Numbered from the stretch's first letter, positions 19,522-29,679 are shown. The stretch is DNA of 64,000 bases from Sphingobacterium sp. HMA12 (GCF_002933815.1 NZ_BEYR01000001.1:558001-622000); one strand, 5' to 3'. Numbers and translations are program-made. Notes: generated by a model from the letters alone, not told the origin.

Positions 19522-20202
19522 ATGTTACGTCACATTGCTCCCGAGGTGGTTCAGATTTCACTGATGCCACGAAATAGTATTAACTGCTATATTATCGAAG
19601 GTGTATTGATAGACTCCGGAATACGGAGTTCGTATACTACTGTAAAGAAAGCCCTCGAGGAAATACCCGTTTACCAACATATTCTTACGCATGCGCATGC
19701 GGATCACCAAGGCTGTAGCGATCAGTTATGTCAAGAGTTTTCGATACCATTGCTCTGTCATCCTGACGAAGTTTCTAGGACCGAAACGGGTCTGGTAACC
19801 AAAGACTATCCAAGGCCGCAACATTGGATAGCAAGGCTTCAACAAAAGTATTGGGCAGGGCAGGGACATCAAGTCCGCGGAACAATTGTTGAGAACGATA
19901 AGATCGGAAACTTTCAGGTTATAGAGACACCCGGACATTCGGCAGGCCATATCTCTTTATTCCGTGAGCGAGATGGTGTCCTTATTATTGGAGATGTGGC
20001 AACAAATATGAACCTGCTCACAACTGTCGCCGGTCTACGGCTTCCGCCAAGCCTATTCACCACCGATCAGCAGCGCAACATTAAATCGCTCCAGAAACTG
20101 GCGAAATTGAATCCTTCCCTTATCTGTTTCGGTCACGGACCGATCTTGATTAATAAAAATCGGAAGTTTGAGCAATTTGTGGCTAAATGCAGCGAGCTTT
20201 AA
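19522..20202 (+). CDS. Metallo-beta-lactamase-fold hydrolase
   Basis: The 226-residue cytoplasmic protein has the zinc motif THAHADH (His57, His59, Asp61, His62). A second ligand His is in TPGHSAGH, an Asp in IIGDVA and a terminal His in FGHGPIL, so both metal sites are complete. The fold covers hydrolases of thioesters, lactones and phosphodiesters; the substrate cannot be told. The gap of 52 nt to the Crp/Fnr gene upstream suggests co-transcription or local control. Confidence 0.85.
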   Translation: MLRHIAPEVVQISLMPRNSINCYIIEGVLIDSGIRSSYTTVKKALEEIPVYQHILTHAHADHQGCSDQLCQEFSIPLLCHPDEVSRTETGLVTKDYPRPQHWIARLQQKYWAGQGHQVRGTIVENDKIGNFQVIETPGHSAGHISLFRERDGVLIIGDVATNMNLLTTVAGLRLPPSLFTTDQQRNIKSLQKLAKLNPSLICFGHGPILINKNRKFEQFVAKCSEL

Positions 20203-20310
20203 TATCAAATAGGGCCGCGTGAGTAGGATAGGGGTATGTTTTAAGCTGATCAACACGTTACATGCATGAATAGGATTATTGCATATCTTTGAGTACTAAA
20301 AAGTTTTAAG

Positions 20311-20913
20311 ATGATAAAATCAATGAGACGACAAATTATTGTCATAGGAGTTATAATAATGATTTTAAATTTATTTGGCTGTTCTGAACGTACTAAGCAA
20401 AACAATAGTAAGCCATCAATCGAGCGCCAATTAACCGAACAAATTATTGATACGACTTCAGATGACATGTTATTAGAAGTCGTTTATAATAATCTCTTTC
20501 ACAAGCTATTGGCAGCAAATGATAAAGAATACGAAATCGTCATGTCTTGGAACAAATCAAGACAAGCAATTTATATGATCGTCCAATTAGAAGCAGAAGT
20601 AAATAATGGTGGCTATAATCAATTTTATTTCAATTCAAGCGGTCAATTTGCGCAAGCATTGCCAGATGCGTTGAAATTAGTCGGCGCAACTAAATTTGCT
20701 GATTTGACCGAGCGAGCAAATAACACGTTTGAAAAAGATAAATCGAAAATAACTGAACATCAGGATGGCACGATAGAGGGATTTAGTAAATCCTATGAGA
20801 ACAATCCGTTGCACAAATTTGATGATGAATTCTACAAACTTAATGACACCAAAAATTTGCAAAAAATTCAGGTTGACTACATCCGAAAGAACAAGAAAGA
20901 GTTTACTGATTAA
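20311..20913 (+). CDS. DUF4375 (DMP19-like) lipoprotein
   Basis: The 200-residue protein has a signal peptide with lipobox LFGC (Cys24). The mature part carries the DMP19/DUF4375 pattern: QAIYMIVQLEAEVNNGGYNQ, then FYFNSSGQFAQALPDAL. Such proteins are usually cytoplasmic; a lipid-anchored version is less usual. A remnant of another gene follows before the next gene. Function is unknown. Confidence 0.72.
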   Translation: MIKSMRRQIIVIGVIIMILNLFGCSERTKQNNSKPSIERQLTEQIIDTTSDDMLLEVVYNNLFHKLLAANDKEYEIVMSWNKSRQAIYMIVQLEAEVNNGGYNQFYFNSSGQFAQALPDALKLVGATKFADLTERANNTFEKDKSKITEHQDGTIEGFSKSYENNPLHKFDDEFYKLNDTKNLQKIQVDYIRKNKKEFTD

Positions 20914-20957
20914 GTCCCAAGTTATCCTGATAAGCAGTTGAATAAATAGTGAGCTTC

Positions 20958-21065
20958 TTCCAAAAAAATGTTCATATTGATGATATTATGTTTTATATAC
21001 CAAAAAATAGTGATTCTTTGAAAGTTGTTGTTGATCAAAACTCAGTAAAACCATCTTATCTTTAA
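20958..21065 (+). pseudogene. C-terminal scrap of an unknown gene
   Basis: About 35 codons (FQKNVHIDDIMFYIPKNSDS ... to TAA 21063) have coding character but no start; a stop lies just upstream in frame. It is probably the 3' end of a deleted gene between the two small neighbours. Confidence 0.35.
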
Positions 21066-21089
21066 ACTATTTTACTTCTAAAAATAAAT

Positions 21090-21488
21090 ATGTCAAAATC
21101 TCAATCTTCCAATGGTTGTGCAGCAATTTCTGTTTTATCGGTTGCCATTATTTTTTTTATAGGAATTATCCTTTTTCTTACCCAAAAATCATATTTAGTT
21201 AATTATTTTGGAGAATCGTCAACCGGTGAAATTGTTAGAATAGATAGTATTCACCAAGGATATTACAAATACGAATTTCAATACGGTATAAGACAATCAA
21301 ATGGAAAATTTGCTGTTGTTACAGAAGGAAATTATAAAAACAAGAACCATCAATTAGGAGAAAAGGTAAAAATAAAAACGTACAAAAACGAGTCAGATTT
21401 TGAGGCCCAATCTCCAAATTTTTATTTGTTAATACCTTTACTTTTGGTGTTTGCTCTTTTTGTACGAATGTATTTTGTTTTCAGATAA
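21090..21488 (+). CDS. DUF3592-like small membrane protein
   Basis: The 132-residue protein has a helix at about 12-30, an extracytoplasmic beta-rich segment (STGEIVRIDSIHQGYYKYEF ... GEKVKIKTYKNESDFE), and a second helix at about 108-131. That two-helix arrangement around a beta domain resembles DUF3592 proteins. A + T content is visibly high. Function is unknown. Confidence 0.55.
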   Translation: MSKSQSSNGCAAISVLSVAIIFFIGIILFLTQKSYLVNYFGESSTGEIVRIDSIHQGYYKYEFQYGIRQSNGKFAVVTEGNYKNKNHQLGEKVKIKTYKNESDFEAQSPNFYLLIPLLLVFALFVRMYFVFR

Positions 21489-21526
21489 ATTCTAAATAAT
21501 TAAAATAGATATGGCATAAATATATC

Positions 21527-21997
21527 TTATTTAATAAGAAGTTTTAAGTAGTTTAATATTATTCCACTGTGTTCGGCTTCGTGAAAGTTAGCAGCTTGAA
21601 GTGCTTGAATGTGATTATTTATAAAGATGCCAATCGGTAAGCTAAAAGGTTGGTAATTAACAAATACACCCGAGTCTAGATCTTTGCCCAGTTGATTTAC
21701 TGTATACAGTAATAAATGTTTTATTTCATCAACGTCTGGAATACTTTTCCAAGTATGTGGGGAAGTCCCAATTTTGAATGTTTCCATAAATTCCTGTGAT
21801 ATGTACATTGGTAATCCACTACGCATATACATATGCCTCTGTTGAGATGTGATACAGTGACCAATTTGCCAAACTATATTATTATTAAAGTTCTCCGGAA
21901 TTTTAAATAATATTTTGCTATCAACGGTTTCTATTAATTGTAATAACCTAGTTCTGCTCGCTTTTAGAATTTCAAATTCAAACAATTCATTAGTCAT
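21527..21997 (-). CDS. DinB-family (DinB_2) putative metalloprotein
   Basis: The 156-residue four-helix protein carries the three histidine positions of the DinB/YfiT family: QIGHCITSQQRH in the first half and FHEAEHSG near the end. These proteins bind a divalent metal and often act as thiol transferases or damage-induced proteins. They are unrelated to polymerase DinB. It is monocistronic. Confidence 0.75.
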   Translation of the reverse strand: MTNELFEFEILKASRTRLLQLIETVDSKILFKIPENFNNNIVWQIGHCITSQQRHMYMRSGLPMYISQEFMETFKIGTSPHTWKSIPDVDEIKHLLLYTVNQLGKDLDSGVFVNYQPFSLPIGIFINNHIQALQAANFHEAEHSGIILNYLKLLIK

Positions 21998-22208
21998 ATT
22001 ATTGATTAAGATTTTAAATCAATTTAGTAAACCTAATATAATGATGTTTGTTTTAAGTTTAAAATTGTGTGAAATATATATCTTAACGTCAGCGTAAATG
22101 CCCTAAAAAGTTTATACTAATTAGATTCTATTTTGGGTATTTCATCTTTATCTTTATACGGCAAATCTATAATGAATATGCACAAATAATCTAGAAATGA
22201 CCTTAAGT

Positions 22209-22243
22209 AACAAGAAGCGCACTCATAGTGCGCTTCTTGTTTA
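22209..22243 (-). terminator. Strong terminator of the reverse-strand TPR operon
   Basis: Perfect 14-bp stem AACAAGAAGCGCAC / GTGCGCTTCTTGTT around a 5-nt loop, about 30 nt beyond the TPR gene's stop. Flanking A and T runs are short. Confidence 0.8.
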
Positions 22244-22273
22244 ATACTCTGTTACGGTTTAGAAAGCACTATT

Positions 22274-23959
22274 TTACTTGCCGAATAATTTGCTTAAAAA
22301 ACCTCCAGATGAATTTTTATTCGCCTCTGCGATTTTTAAGTTCTCTATTGTGGTTGGCAAATTATTATATCTGATGGATTTTTTAAGGCATTCAATTGAT
22401 TCATCATAGCGTTTCAGATCCAAAAAAGCAATGCCCATGTGTTCATAGATTTCAGCAATAACATCATCAGATACATTATCTTGCTGGGCTAGCGCCTGTA
22501 TCGCATGGTCACCATAATGTAGTGTTTTTTTATTATCTCCCAAATGGTATGTACAATGTGTCGCCCAATAGTAACACCAGAAGTCTTGATTTCCTGAGAA
22601 TATACTACGCTCAAAACTATCGCAGGCCGCTTCATTGTTTTTCATATAGGCAACTTGTAGATAACCCATATTATATAATGCAACCTGTATAGAACGATCC
22701 TGTTTTTTTTCTTTTGCAAAATTTAGTGCATACCCATAACATTCCATTGCTTTGCTGTAATCGCCTTCCTCTATAAATGAATTGGCCCTGCTGATGAGCA
22801 GGCTTGGATTATCCGGCATGCTTTCTAATAATCGATCTGTTTCTTTCGAAATGACTTCAGTCGGGCTTTGTGCACCTAAGGCACTTTCAGCCTTGGCTTT
22901 GTAAATATAGAAGTTTGTAAAGCAGCGCACTAGCTCTTGATCCTGGCTTATTGGATTGGTAGGATCGAGCTCATAATAGATTTCCAGGCCCAGGTTGATC
23001 CACTCCAGTGCTTCTTCATAGTTTTTCAGTTCCATATGTAAGTCACATATCGTATCAATTGTTGCGAAATAGGCCAATAAATCCATTTGGTCGCCAAAAT
23101 CTTCGATTAGACATTCACCATCTTGTATCGCCAGCTCCAAGAGCCCTGCATCCAAATAAGCTCCAAATCTATTTTGTAGGATGATCATAAAGGAAGATTG
23201 ATCTATACCTTCGGTACAAATTTCAATCGCATTTTGATGCTCTCCGCGAGATCGGAGCTCACTGGCGAGATTGTTACAGCACATGGCGAAGGTATGGGGA
23301 TCATAATTGATGAAATCACCATTTCGCGCTACAATGGCATCTTTGTAGAGCTTATATGCCTGTTCATAGCATTGGTATTTTATTGTGGAGAGCCGTTGTG
23401 CCTGCCGAGCTGGCATAGCAGTATATTTACCTAATAGGTAGTTGATCTCAACACCGGCATTATAAGCCTCCATACCCGATGTTGTAAAAATGTCAATAGA
23501 CAGCGTAGCAAAATCAGGGTTGGGGTTATGCTGGTTCTGCATGTTGAATAAGCGGATTTGTAAAACAGGAGAGGTAGCCAACTCAGCCGCTTTTTTGTAA
23601 TATTTTTTTGCAGCCTCCCAATCCCTAAGCCAGTAAAGTGCCGATCCTGCGTGCCGGTTACAGTTGTAATTGTCAGGGTCTATATCCAAGCCTTTCTTAC
23701 TCCATTGTACGCATTCGATAAGCGCTTTTTCCCTGTCGCTTTCAAACACTTCATTGTAATCAAGAGCTATAATACCGAGTATGGCATATAAATCCGGATT
23801 TGGTGATGCTTCAACGAGTGCTGAAATCTGTTTGAAAAGTGATTCTAGAATAGTTAGATCCTGAGGTAAGGCATTGCCTTGAATACAAATTTTGGATGCC
23901 GTAGCATAGTCTCCTTCAAATAACGCTTTTTCGGCCAGCTGTTGTATATATTGTTTCAT
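22274..23959 (-). CDS. Tetratricopeptide-repeat protein
   Basis: The 561-residue soluble protein is built of TPR-like helix pairs along most of its length, for example ALIECVQWSKKGLDIDPDNY, and near the C-terminus DEIAEIYEHMGIAFLDLKRYDESIECLKKS-like units. It has no signal peptide. It is the last gene of a three-gene reverse-strand operon (26 nt behind the 334-residue protein) and is followed by a strong terminator. A scaffold or chaperone role for the operon's other products is plausible. No enzyme domain was seen. Confidence 0.75.
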   Translation of the reverse strand: MKQYIQQLAEKALFEGDYATASKICIQGNALPQDLTILESLFKQISALVEASPNPDLYAILGIIALDYNEVFESDREKALIECVQWSKKGLDIDPDNYNCNRHAGSALYWLRDWEAAKKYYKKAAELATSPVLQIRLFNMQNQHNPNPDFATLSIDIFTTSGMEAYNAGVEINYLLGKYTAMPARQAQRLSTIKYQCYEQAYKLYKDAIVARNGDFINYDPHTFAMCCNNLASELRSRGEHQNAIEICTEGIDQSSFMIILQNRFGAYLDAGLLELAIQDGECLIEDFGDQMDLLAYFATIDTICDLHMELKNYEEALEWINLGLEIYYELDPTNPISQDQELVRCFTNFYIYKAKAESALGAQSPTEVISKETDRLLESMPDNPSLLISRANSFIEEGDYSKAMECYGYALNFAKEKKQDRSIQVALYNMGYLQVAYMKNNEAACDSFERSIFSGNQDFWCYYWATHCTYHLGDNKKTLHYGDHAIQALAQQDNVSDDVIAEIYEHMGIAFLDLKRYDESIECLKKSIRYNNLPTTIENLKIAEANKNSSGGFLSKLFGK

Positions 23960-23985
23960 ATGGTGGATTGAAAAAATAAATATTT

Positions 23986-24990
23986 TTATTGTATTGTTTT
24001 CCAGCGCTGGAATAACTTTAATTTTTGTGTCAATAGAATAGAGACCTTTTTGTAAAGATCTTCGTCGAATACAATATCATTGAGAAACTGGTCCACGACG
24101 TCATAATTTTCCTCACTTAGGCGTTCAAATGTATCTTTTTGATTTAGAGCGGATAAAATGATGTCACGGAAATAGAAAGATACAGGATTGCCTTCTGGAT
24201 CGGTCAACTTTCTATTGGTGGTGATGCTATACAAGAAAGATGATAAATATTCGACATCCGCTAATTGATTTTTCCAAAGATGGTTATTCAGGTGTTGCTC
24301 CACAAAATCTAAAATTTCTTCAGAATCAGGTTTCAAACCTTTTTTGTATAAATCTTTATCAATCAACAAAAGTTGGTTGTCAAATAGCCATTTGATAATA
24401 GCGGTGTGTCCCAATCTTAAAAAAGGGAAGTTTTCAAATTCATGGCTGCGATTAAAAAAATCTCTACTGATAATCTCTGACTCCTGCCTTATAGCGATCC
24501 AGCTGCTATAAAATGCATTTCCTTTACTACTTTGCGTATATTTTATGGTAATGATATTTTCCGTTCCTTCGGACATCGCATACGCTTTCTCAACCTCGTT
24601 TTCGTACGTTGGTTTTCCCATCAATTGCTCGACTTCTTCATGCGGAGCTTCAGGTAATGGCAATACATCCCAAAAGTCCTTTGGTTTAGAATCGGGATGT
24701 TTACTCGAATGATCGACATGGGTAAACATAATACTGCATAAGTAGGCTACAAACTTGCCGCTATCATTGCTTGTGCTTATCGGTGGTTGAAAATGATCAT
24801 TTTTTATGTCATATTTAAACCAAAAAGAAATATTTAATGGTCTATAGATGATACTTTTTATGCCTTGGTTGGCTGTTATGGTTTTGGGTAGTTTCCCTAA
24901 TGCATAACGCTCGAAGAACTGGACTATTTTAGGATCGGTGGAAGGTAGACCTAGTAATGCTATTAGCTCGCTCTGTTTTAAGGTATTCAT
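23986..24990 (-). CDS. Unknown 334-residue cytoplasmic protein
   Basis: No signal peptide or membrane helix is visible. The N-terminal half has a beta-rich segment (SIIYRPLNISFWFKYD) and the C-terminal half is helical (LKPDSEEILDFVEQHLNNHL). I do not recognise a family. It sits between a secreted protein gene (36 nt upstream) and the TPR gene (26 nt downstream) on the same strand, so it belongs to one transcription unit with them. Confidence 0.55.
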   Translation of the reverse strand: MNTLKQSELIALLGLPSTDPKIVQFFERYALGKLPKTITANQGIKSIIYRPLNISFWFKYDIKNDHFQPPISTSNDSGKFVAYLCSIMFTHVDHSSKHPDSKPKDFWDVLPLPEAPHEEVEQLMGKPTYENEVEKAYAMSEGTENIITIKYTQSSKGNAFYSSWIAIRQESEIISRDFFNRSHEFENFPFLRLGHTAIIKWLFDNQLLLIDKDLYKKGLKPDSEEILDFVEQHLNNHLWKNQLADVEYLSSFLYSITTNRKLTDPEGNPVSFYFRDIILSALNQKDTFERLSEENYDVVDQFLNDIVFDEDLYKKVSILLTQKLKLFQRWKTIQ

Positions 24991-25026
24991 GCCTTTATTA
25001 TAGTATATTTTTTACTTAAGGAGATT

Positions 25027-25536
25027 TTATTTTAACGATGGCGTATTTAACCCTGTTAGCATTACACCATCAATAATTAATGATTTGCAACTAAGGTTCA
25101 TGAAGGAGGTCTCATCATCGTTGACAAAATTGTCATTCATACCGTCCATCACTACTGACTTCAATTCTATTTTTCGAGATGGAAGCTTACCATAAGAATC
25201 CGTTACTGTGATCTGACCGTTCAGGGTTGTGTTTTTTTTCATAAACAGACGTAATAAGGGTATGTCTAATCGGTCGAAAGTAATAACGATATAACAGGGA
25301 TTGTAGTCATCGGCTACTTGCTGATTCACGGAGTCTTTGGCTGTCATTGTCGATGGTTTATTGAACGAGATAGAAACCGTCGTTAGGTTTGAAATGGTTG
25401 TCTCTTTGCCATCTTGTAATGATAATTCAATCTTCATTCTATTTCGCTCCCATTGTTGGGCATGGGATATATTGACAAAGAATATAGTGGTAAGGAACAG
25501 CAGAAGCACAGGCTTGAATTGTGTAGAGATTTTCAT
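25027..25536 (-). CDS. Small secreted beta-rich protein, first gene of the TPR operon
   Basis: The 169-residue protein has a signal peptide ending NISHAQ (cleavage near residue 26). The mature 140-residue part alternates short strands (YIVITFDRLDIPLLRLFMKK, ITVTDSYGKLPSRKIELK). The strand order loosely recalls Hcp/TssD-like tube proteins, but the signal peptide argues against that and I would not assign it. It leads the reverse-strand operon. Confidence 0.5.
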   Translation of the reverse strand: MKISTQFKPVLLLFLTTIFFVNISHAQQWERNRMKIELSLQDGKETTISNLTTVSISFNKPSTMTAKDSVNQQVADDYNPCYIVITFDRLDIPLLRLFMKKNTTLNGQITVTDSYGKLPSRKIELKSVVMDGMNDNFVNDDETSFMNLSCKSLIIDGVMLTGLNTPSLK

Positions 25537-25772
25537 GTTTTTTTTAATTTACTATACAAGATTAATTATTCAATAACAGACTAGATCGTATTGATTTGTA
25601 ATCGGTAGGTTTGAATATGCATTTGGCTTGTGTGGCTTTTTAATCATTTCTTGTCAACGTTTGTCGATATATCTGCATATTCATTTATAGATTGGAAAAC
25701 AATATGCTGAGGGTACCGATTTCCACCATTTAAGACTTTATTTATTAAATTAGCAGGCTCTTAATAAACTGA

Positions 25773-27803
25773 ATGGAAGCAATTTTTAAGTTTTTGAATA
25801 TCTATTTGGCTACCAGGCGAACAGCTTTGTCAATTCTAGTTCTGATGTTTATACTTCTTTGTACCATGAAGGTTTCTGCACAGAAACAGATTCAGATTGA
25901 GAAAATGGCTGCAGAAGGTTACGCGATGCGCTTCTCTGACACCATTGCAAGTTTGCGTATTCAGAAGGAAGCTCTTTTTCTTGCAAAAAAAAATAATAGC
26001 AGGGTTGATGAAGCCATATGTTATGCCTATCTGGCTATGACCTATAGACGTCTTCTCCAACTTAAGGAATTCACCAGGTATGCAGAACAGTCTTATGGAA
26101 TAGCTAACACAACAGCTGATAACCGCGCGATTGCCTATTCAAATTGGGCTATGGGGCTTCTGCGGTCTTATATTGACGATAAGGCAGGAGCTGTGGATTA
26201 TATGCTGAAAGCATATGGTTTATTCACGCAGTTGAATGAATATTCTTACTGTGCTAAAATAGGAGCAGATGTTTCTTATCTCTTTTATCCAGGCTCAGAA
26301 GTTAACGTGAGGAAATATGCAGACGAAGCACTCCGCTTTGCAGAGAAATCCAATGATCCGGAAAGTATATTACATGCCCGGTTGGCGGTTGGAAGCTATC
26401 TGCTGGAAAGCGCTTCTTCTAATGACTCATTATTATGGAAGAAGGCCGTCTCTTTTTATAAAGAGACTATCCATCAAGCGGAGCAGGTTGAGGAATTCAT
26501 TGTCAGCAAAAGTAATATTGGTATCGCTCATCTAAACATAGCCGTGTTGTATATGAATGCTCCTAAGCCTATTGATGAAAAAGCATTTTTATCTCATCTG
26601 GAACAAGCGACCCATATAGGCAGAAAGTATAACTTACGGAATATTTACCGCAGTTCGCTAGGGCTCCGAGGACAATTTTTTATACAGAAAGGGGACTATC
26701 GGACTGCTGAAAATCTTTTTAAAGAAGGAATAGCCTATCAACAGACATTACCTTACAAAGATAACGATTTATTGGCTGCATTTTTTGGATGTCTTAAGGA
26801 GCTTGCTTCGAAAGAAAAAGATTATGCCGCATACCATGAGTATGATACCTATTTCAATAAGTACAATAAGTTGAAGTATGATGAGGAGATGCAAAAGATA
26901 TTGCAGAATACCGATGCCAGGTTTGAGTCAGAGAAAAAATTGGAATTGATCAAACAGTTGGAAAAGGAAAATGAACTTGAAAAAAAGAACAAATTTTTGG
27001 GCTATGGCATCTCCGGAGTTCTTTTGGCGGGTTTAGTATTTATGTACAGATCTTATTATTACAGACAACGATATTATCAAAATAGGGAAGATATCCTGCG
27101 GCAAAAGCAGACTAATAGCGAGTTAAAGGTTCAGTTGATGGAAAAGGAATCCTTGGAGATCTTGGCAGATAAATTGTCAATCGAGCGAAGATTACTCCAG
27201 TCTCAGATGAACCCTCATTTTATTTTCAATCTTTTGGGGAATATCCAAAGTATGATTCTGAAAAATGACAGGTTAATAGCCATTTCCTATCTGGGTAAAT
27301 TTGCTAAACTGACCCGACAGGTATTGGAACAATCGCGTATGGATCGTATATGCCTGGAGCTAGAGATTCAAACATTGAAGAATTATATGGATCTGCAACA
27401 ATTGCGCCTTAATCATAGTTTTGATTACTGTGTTGACATGGATGAAACAGTTGATCCGAATGTACATATACCGCCATTGCTCTTGCAGCCCTTTGTCGAA
27501 AATGCAATTGAACATGGATTGAAGCCTCTGGCCGATTTACGGCATGGATTTTTGAAGATTTCATTTCACCTCCGTATGGATGCTGATGTTCTTGAATGTA
27601 CAATTACAGACAATGGGATTGGCTTAGAGGAGTCAAGAAGCAAAAAAAAGAATGCGCCACATACCTCCTTATCGACAAGGATAACGGATGAAAGGCTCGC
27701 TCTCCTATACCCAAATAATCTATTTGTCCAATTAAAAATGACTGATAGAAAGGACGTTGATGGAGCAGGGTGCCTCGTCTTTTTATCGATTCCTTTAATT
27801 TAA
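25773..27803 (+). CDS. LytS-type sensor histidine kinase with N-terminal TPR domain
   Basis: The 676-residue protein has a signal or anchor helix (about residues 16-37) and a TPR sensor region of about 350 residues. A coiled-coil follows (EKKLELIKQLEKENELEKK), then a second helix at about 408-427 and a His_kinase (PF06580) domain with QMNPHFIFN; the phosphoacceptor is His482. An N-box PFVENAIEHGLKP and a C-terminal HATPase follow. It phosphorylates the LytTR regulator encoded 5 nt downstream. The signal sensed by the periplasmic TPRs is unknown. Confidence 0.88.
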   Translation: MEAIFKFLNIYLATRRTALSILVLMFILLCTMKVSAQKQIQIEKMAAEGYAMRFSDTIASLRIQKEALFLAKKNNSRVDEAICYAYLAMTYRRLLQLKEFTRYAEQSYGIANTTADNRAIAYSNWAMGLLRSYIDDKAGAVDYMLKAYGLFTQLNEYSYCAKIGADVSYLFYPGSEVNVRKYADEALRFAEKSNDPESILHARLAVGSYLLESASSNDSLLWKKAVSFYKETIHQAEQVEEFIVSKSNIGIAHLNIAVLYMNAPKPIDEKAFLSHLEQATHIGRKYNLRNIYRSSLGLRGQFFIQKGDYRTAENLFKEGIAYQQTLPYKDNDLLAAFFGCLKELASKEKDYAAYHEYDTYFNKYNKLKYDEEMQKILQNTDARFESEKKLELIKQLEKENELEKKNKFLGYGISGVLLAGLVFMYRSYYYRQRYYQNREDILRQKQTNSELKVQLMEKESLEILADKLSIERRLLQSQMNPHFIFNLLGNIQSMILKNDRLIAISYLGKFAKLTRQVLEQSRMDRICLELEIQTLKNYMDLQQLRLNHSFDYCVDMDETVDPNVHIPPLLLQPFVENAIEHGLKPLADLRHGFLKISFHLRMDADVLECTITDNGIGLEESRSKKKNAPHTSLSTRITDERLALLYPNNLFVQLKMTDRKDVDGAGCLVFLSIPLI

Positions 27804-27808
27804 ACACT

Positions 27809-28546
27809 ATGTATAAAACTATTATTGTAGAAGATGAATATTATCTGAGAGAAGCATTATCGATTTTATTGGAAATGGTAGCACCGGAAAAAATACAGGT
27901 CATCGGTTATGCTGAAAATACTGAAGAAGCGGTCAAACTGATCGATCGGCTAAAGCCTGACCTGGTGTTTATGGATATCATCTTAAAACGAGGTACAGGT
28001 TTTGATGTGCTTAGCCAGATTTCCTACAAGGCGTTCCAGTTGATTTTTACCACGGCTTATGAGGAGCATGCCATTCGTGCTTTTAAGTTTAATGCGCTAG
28101 ATTATTTGTTGAAACCTATTGACTCCGAAGACCTCAAAGGGGCAATAGATCGGTTGGTGGATCGGAAAGCACTGAAAGAATTAGATACCCATTTACAGCA
28201 ACTCTCCACAGATTACAAAAAAATACCCGATAGGATTGTATTACCTACCCAAGAAGCTATGCATGTAGTCAAGGTGGATGATATTCTGCGATGTGAAACC
28301 TCAGGTTCTTACACTACATTTATGCTGGTGGATGGTAAGAAGATTATTGTTTCCAAGCCGCTCAAACATTATGAAGATGTCCTTATTCTCCCTCAGTTTA
28401 TGCGTGTACATCAGTCCCATATGATTAATTTGAAATATGTAGTCAGCTATTCAAGAGAGGGTATTGTACATATAGAAGATGGAACTTCAATACCCATATC
28501 GCGGTCCAATAAAGAAATATTTTTTAAACACATGAAGCCGTCATAA
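27809..28546 (+). CDS. LytTR-family response regulator
   Basis: The ATG at 27809 gives 245 residues beginning MYKTIIVEDEYYLREALSIL. An in-frame ATG at 27770 would overlap the kinase. The receiver has phosphoacceptor Asp56 (LVFMDIIL) and Lys in LLKPID. The C-terminal LytTR domain shows RCETSGSYTTFML and RVHQSHMINLKYV. It forms a two-component pair with the upstream kinase. Targets are usually nearby, and the fragment downstream may be the ruin of one. Confidence 0.9.
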   Translation: MYKTIIVEDEYYLREALSILLEMVAPEKIQVIGYAENTEEAVKLIDRLKPDLVFMDIILKRGTGFDVLSQISYKAFQLIFTTAYEEHAIRAFKFNALDYLLKPIDSEDLKGAIDRLVDRKALKELDTHLQQLSTDYKKIPDRIVLPTQEAMHVVKVDDILRCETSGSYTTFMLVDGKKIIVSKPLKHYEDVLILPQFMRVHQSHMINLKYVVSYSREGIVHIEDGTSIPISRSNKEIFFKHMKPS

Positions 28547-28580
28547 GTTAAAATCGGTGGCTACAACCGTGGAAATTTAA

Positions 28581-29114
28581 ATCAGGATTTTAGATGTTGC
28601 TCTCCTCCCCGTTGTTCAGACAGTCAAAAGTGGAGTTTCGGGCTTTGTTCGGGGGACATATACGATAGTAAATCTTGGGACAGTCACATTGGAAAATGCT
28701 GATGGAATAGCAACTTTAACTGCATTGGGTAATAATCAATGGAAAGTTACAAGAACTGGTGCTAATGCCGGTTTTGTAAAACTTAAGACGAAAAATTTAA
28801 AAGGTTATTCGGTTGAAAAAGGTATAGATGTGGGTGCACGTTTTAATATTTCAGCAAGACCTATTGTTAATCTGGGCCAGACTTATACGTATACTGTAGA
28901 TGCGTCATTAGGGAATGTCAGTTTTTTTGTTGGTGGGGCAACTGTATTATCAACGACTGCAAATACCGTGAGAGCTAAAGTACTTAATTTTCATATTAAA
29001 GCCCTGACCTCACGAGCGATAGATTTGCCTATAACATTAAGTACGATTGAGATGGAAAATGAAAGAATAGTTTATCCAACGATTTCATTCCGATTGTTAT
29101 ATGCCAAAAAGTAA
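28581..29114 (+). pseudogene. 5'-truncated surface-protein fragment
   Basis: An open frame of about 177 codons runs from 28581 to TAA at 29112, without an ATG until far inside. A start at a late TTG (28689) would cut a beta repeat. It repeats IVNLGTVTLENAD... and IVNLGQTYTYTVDASLGNVS, suggesting an Ig-like or beta-sandwich C-terminus of an extracellular protein. The first about 45 bp are shared with a segment near 56.5 kb on the other strand. The 5' part is missing. Confidence 0.5.
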
Positions 29115-29165
29115 ACAGGTTGAAATGTAACGATTCCAGATGTTAAGAGGCGACCTTTTTTATTG

Positions 29166-29525
29166 TTAGTAAATACCTGTCGATTCCCCATATTTTTCCA
29201 TACAGACTTCATCCGCTATTCCATAAAGGATCTGATGTATATGATCATTGACACTGATTGGTGTATTTTTCGGACTCTCCAAAATTGAAAAATAAAAGTC
29301 CTTACCATTGCTTACAATCCAGTTTGCAATATCTTCCATTCCGTCTTCCGATTCCTCCATATAATCAGTATATGGTTCGCTCTGTAGTTCTACCGAAGCA
29401 TCCACAAACTCTTCCTGGAATCTGATAAGCTCTTCCTTGGTAAAAGTACCAAGAATATCCTTTAGCTTTTCCCTGTCGAGAGCTGCACGTGCAATTATTG
29501 ACCAAAATAAATCAGATGTTTCCAT
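29166..29525 (-). CDS. DUF4240-family protein
   Basis: The 119-residue acidic soluble protein starts METSDLFWSIIARA and contains FTKEELIRFQEEF and DFYFSILESPKNTP, the DUF4240 pattern common in immunity-like or orphan genes of Bacteroidota. No toxin partner lies next to it. Function is unknown. Confidence 0.75.
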   Translation of the reverse strand: METSDLFWSIIARAALDREKLKDILGTFTKEELIRFQEEFVDASVELQSEPYTDYMEESEDGMEDIANWIVSNGKDFYFSILESPKNTPISVNDHIHQILYGIADEVCMEKYGESTGIY

Positions 29526-29679
29526 ATTTTCCTTTTCTGCTTTCCATTCAAATATACATAGCCAGCATGAAAGAATAAAGATAAAAAGACAATGAAAAGA
29601 GCAATATTAATTTCGAATTATCTTTTGCTTCATAATACCCTTGATCTGCATGGAGAAGGTCGGGAGTTAGTTCGAAAAA

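Noticed and set aside
21527..21997. DinB as a second Y-family polymerase
   Set aside because: The sequence is the unrelated four-helix DinB_2/YfiT family; no polymerase motifs are present.
25027..25536. Hcp/TssD-like tube protein
   Set aside because: Strand order is loosely similar, but a clear signal peptide and lack of T6SS neighbours argue against it.
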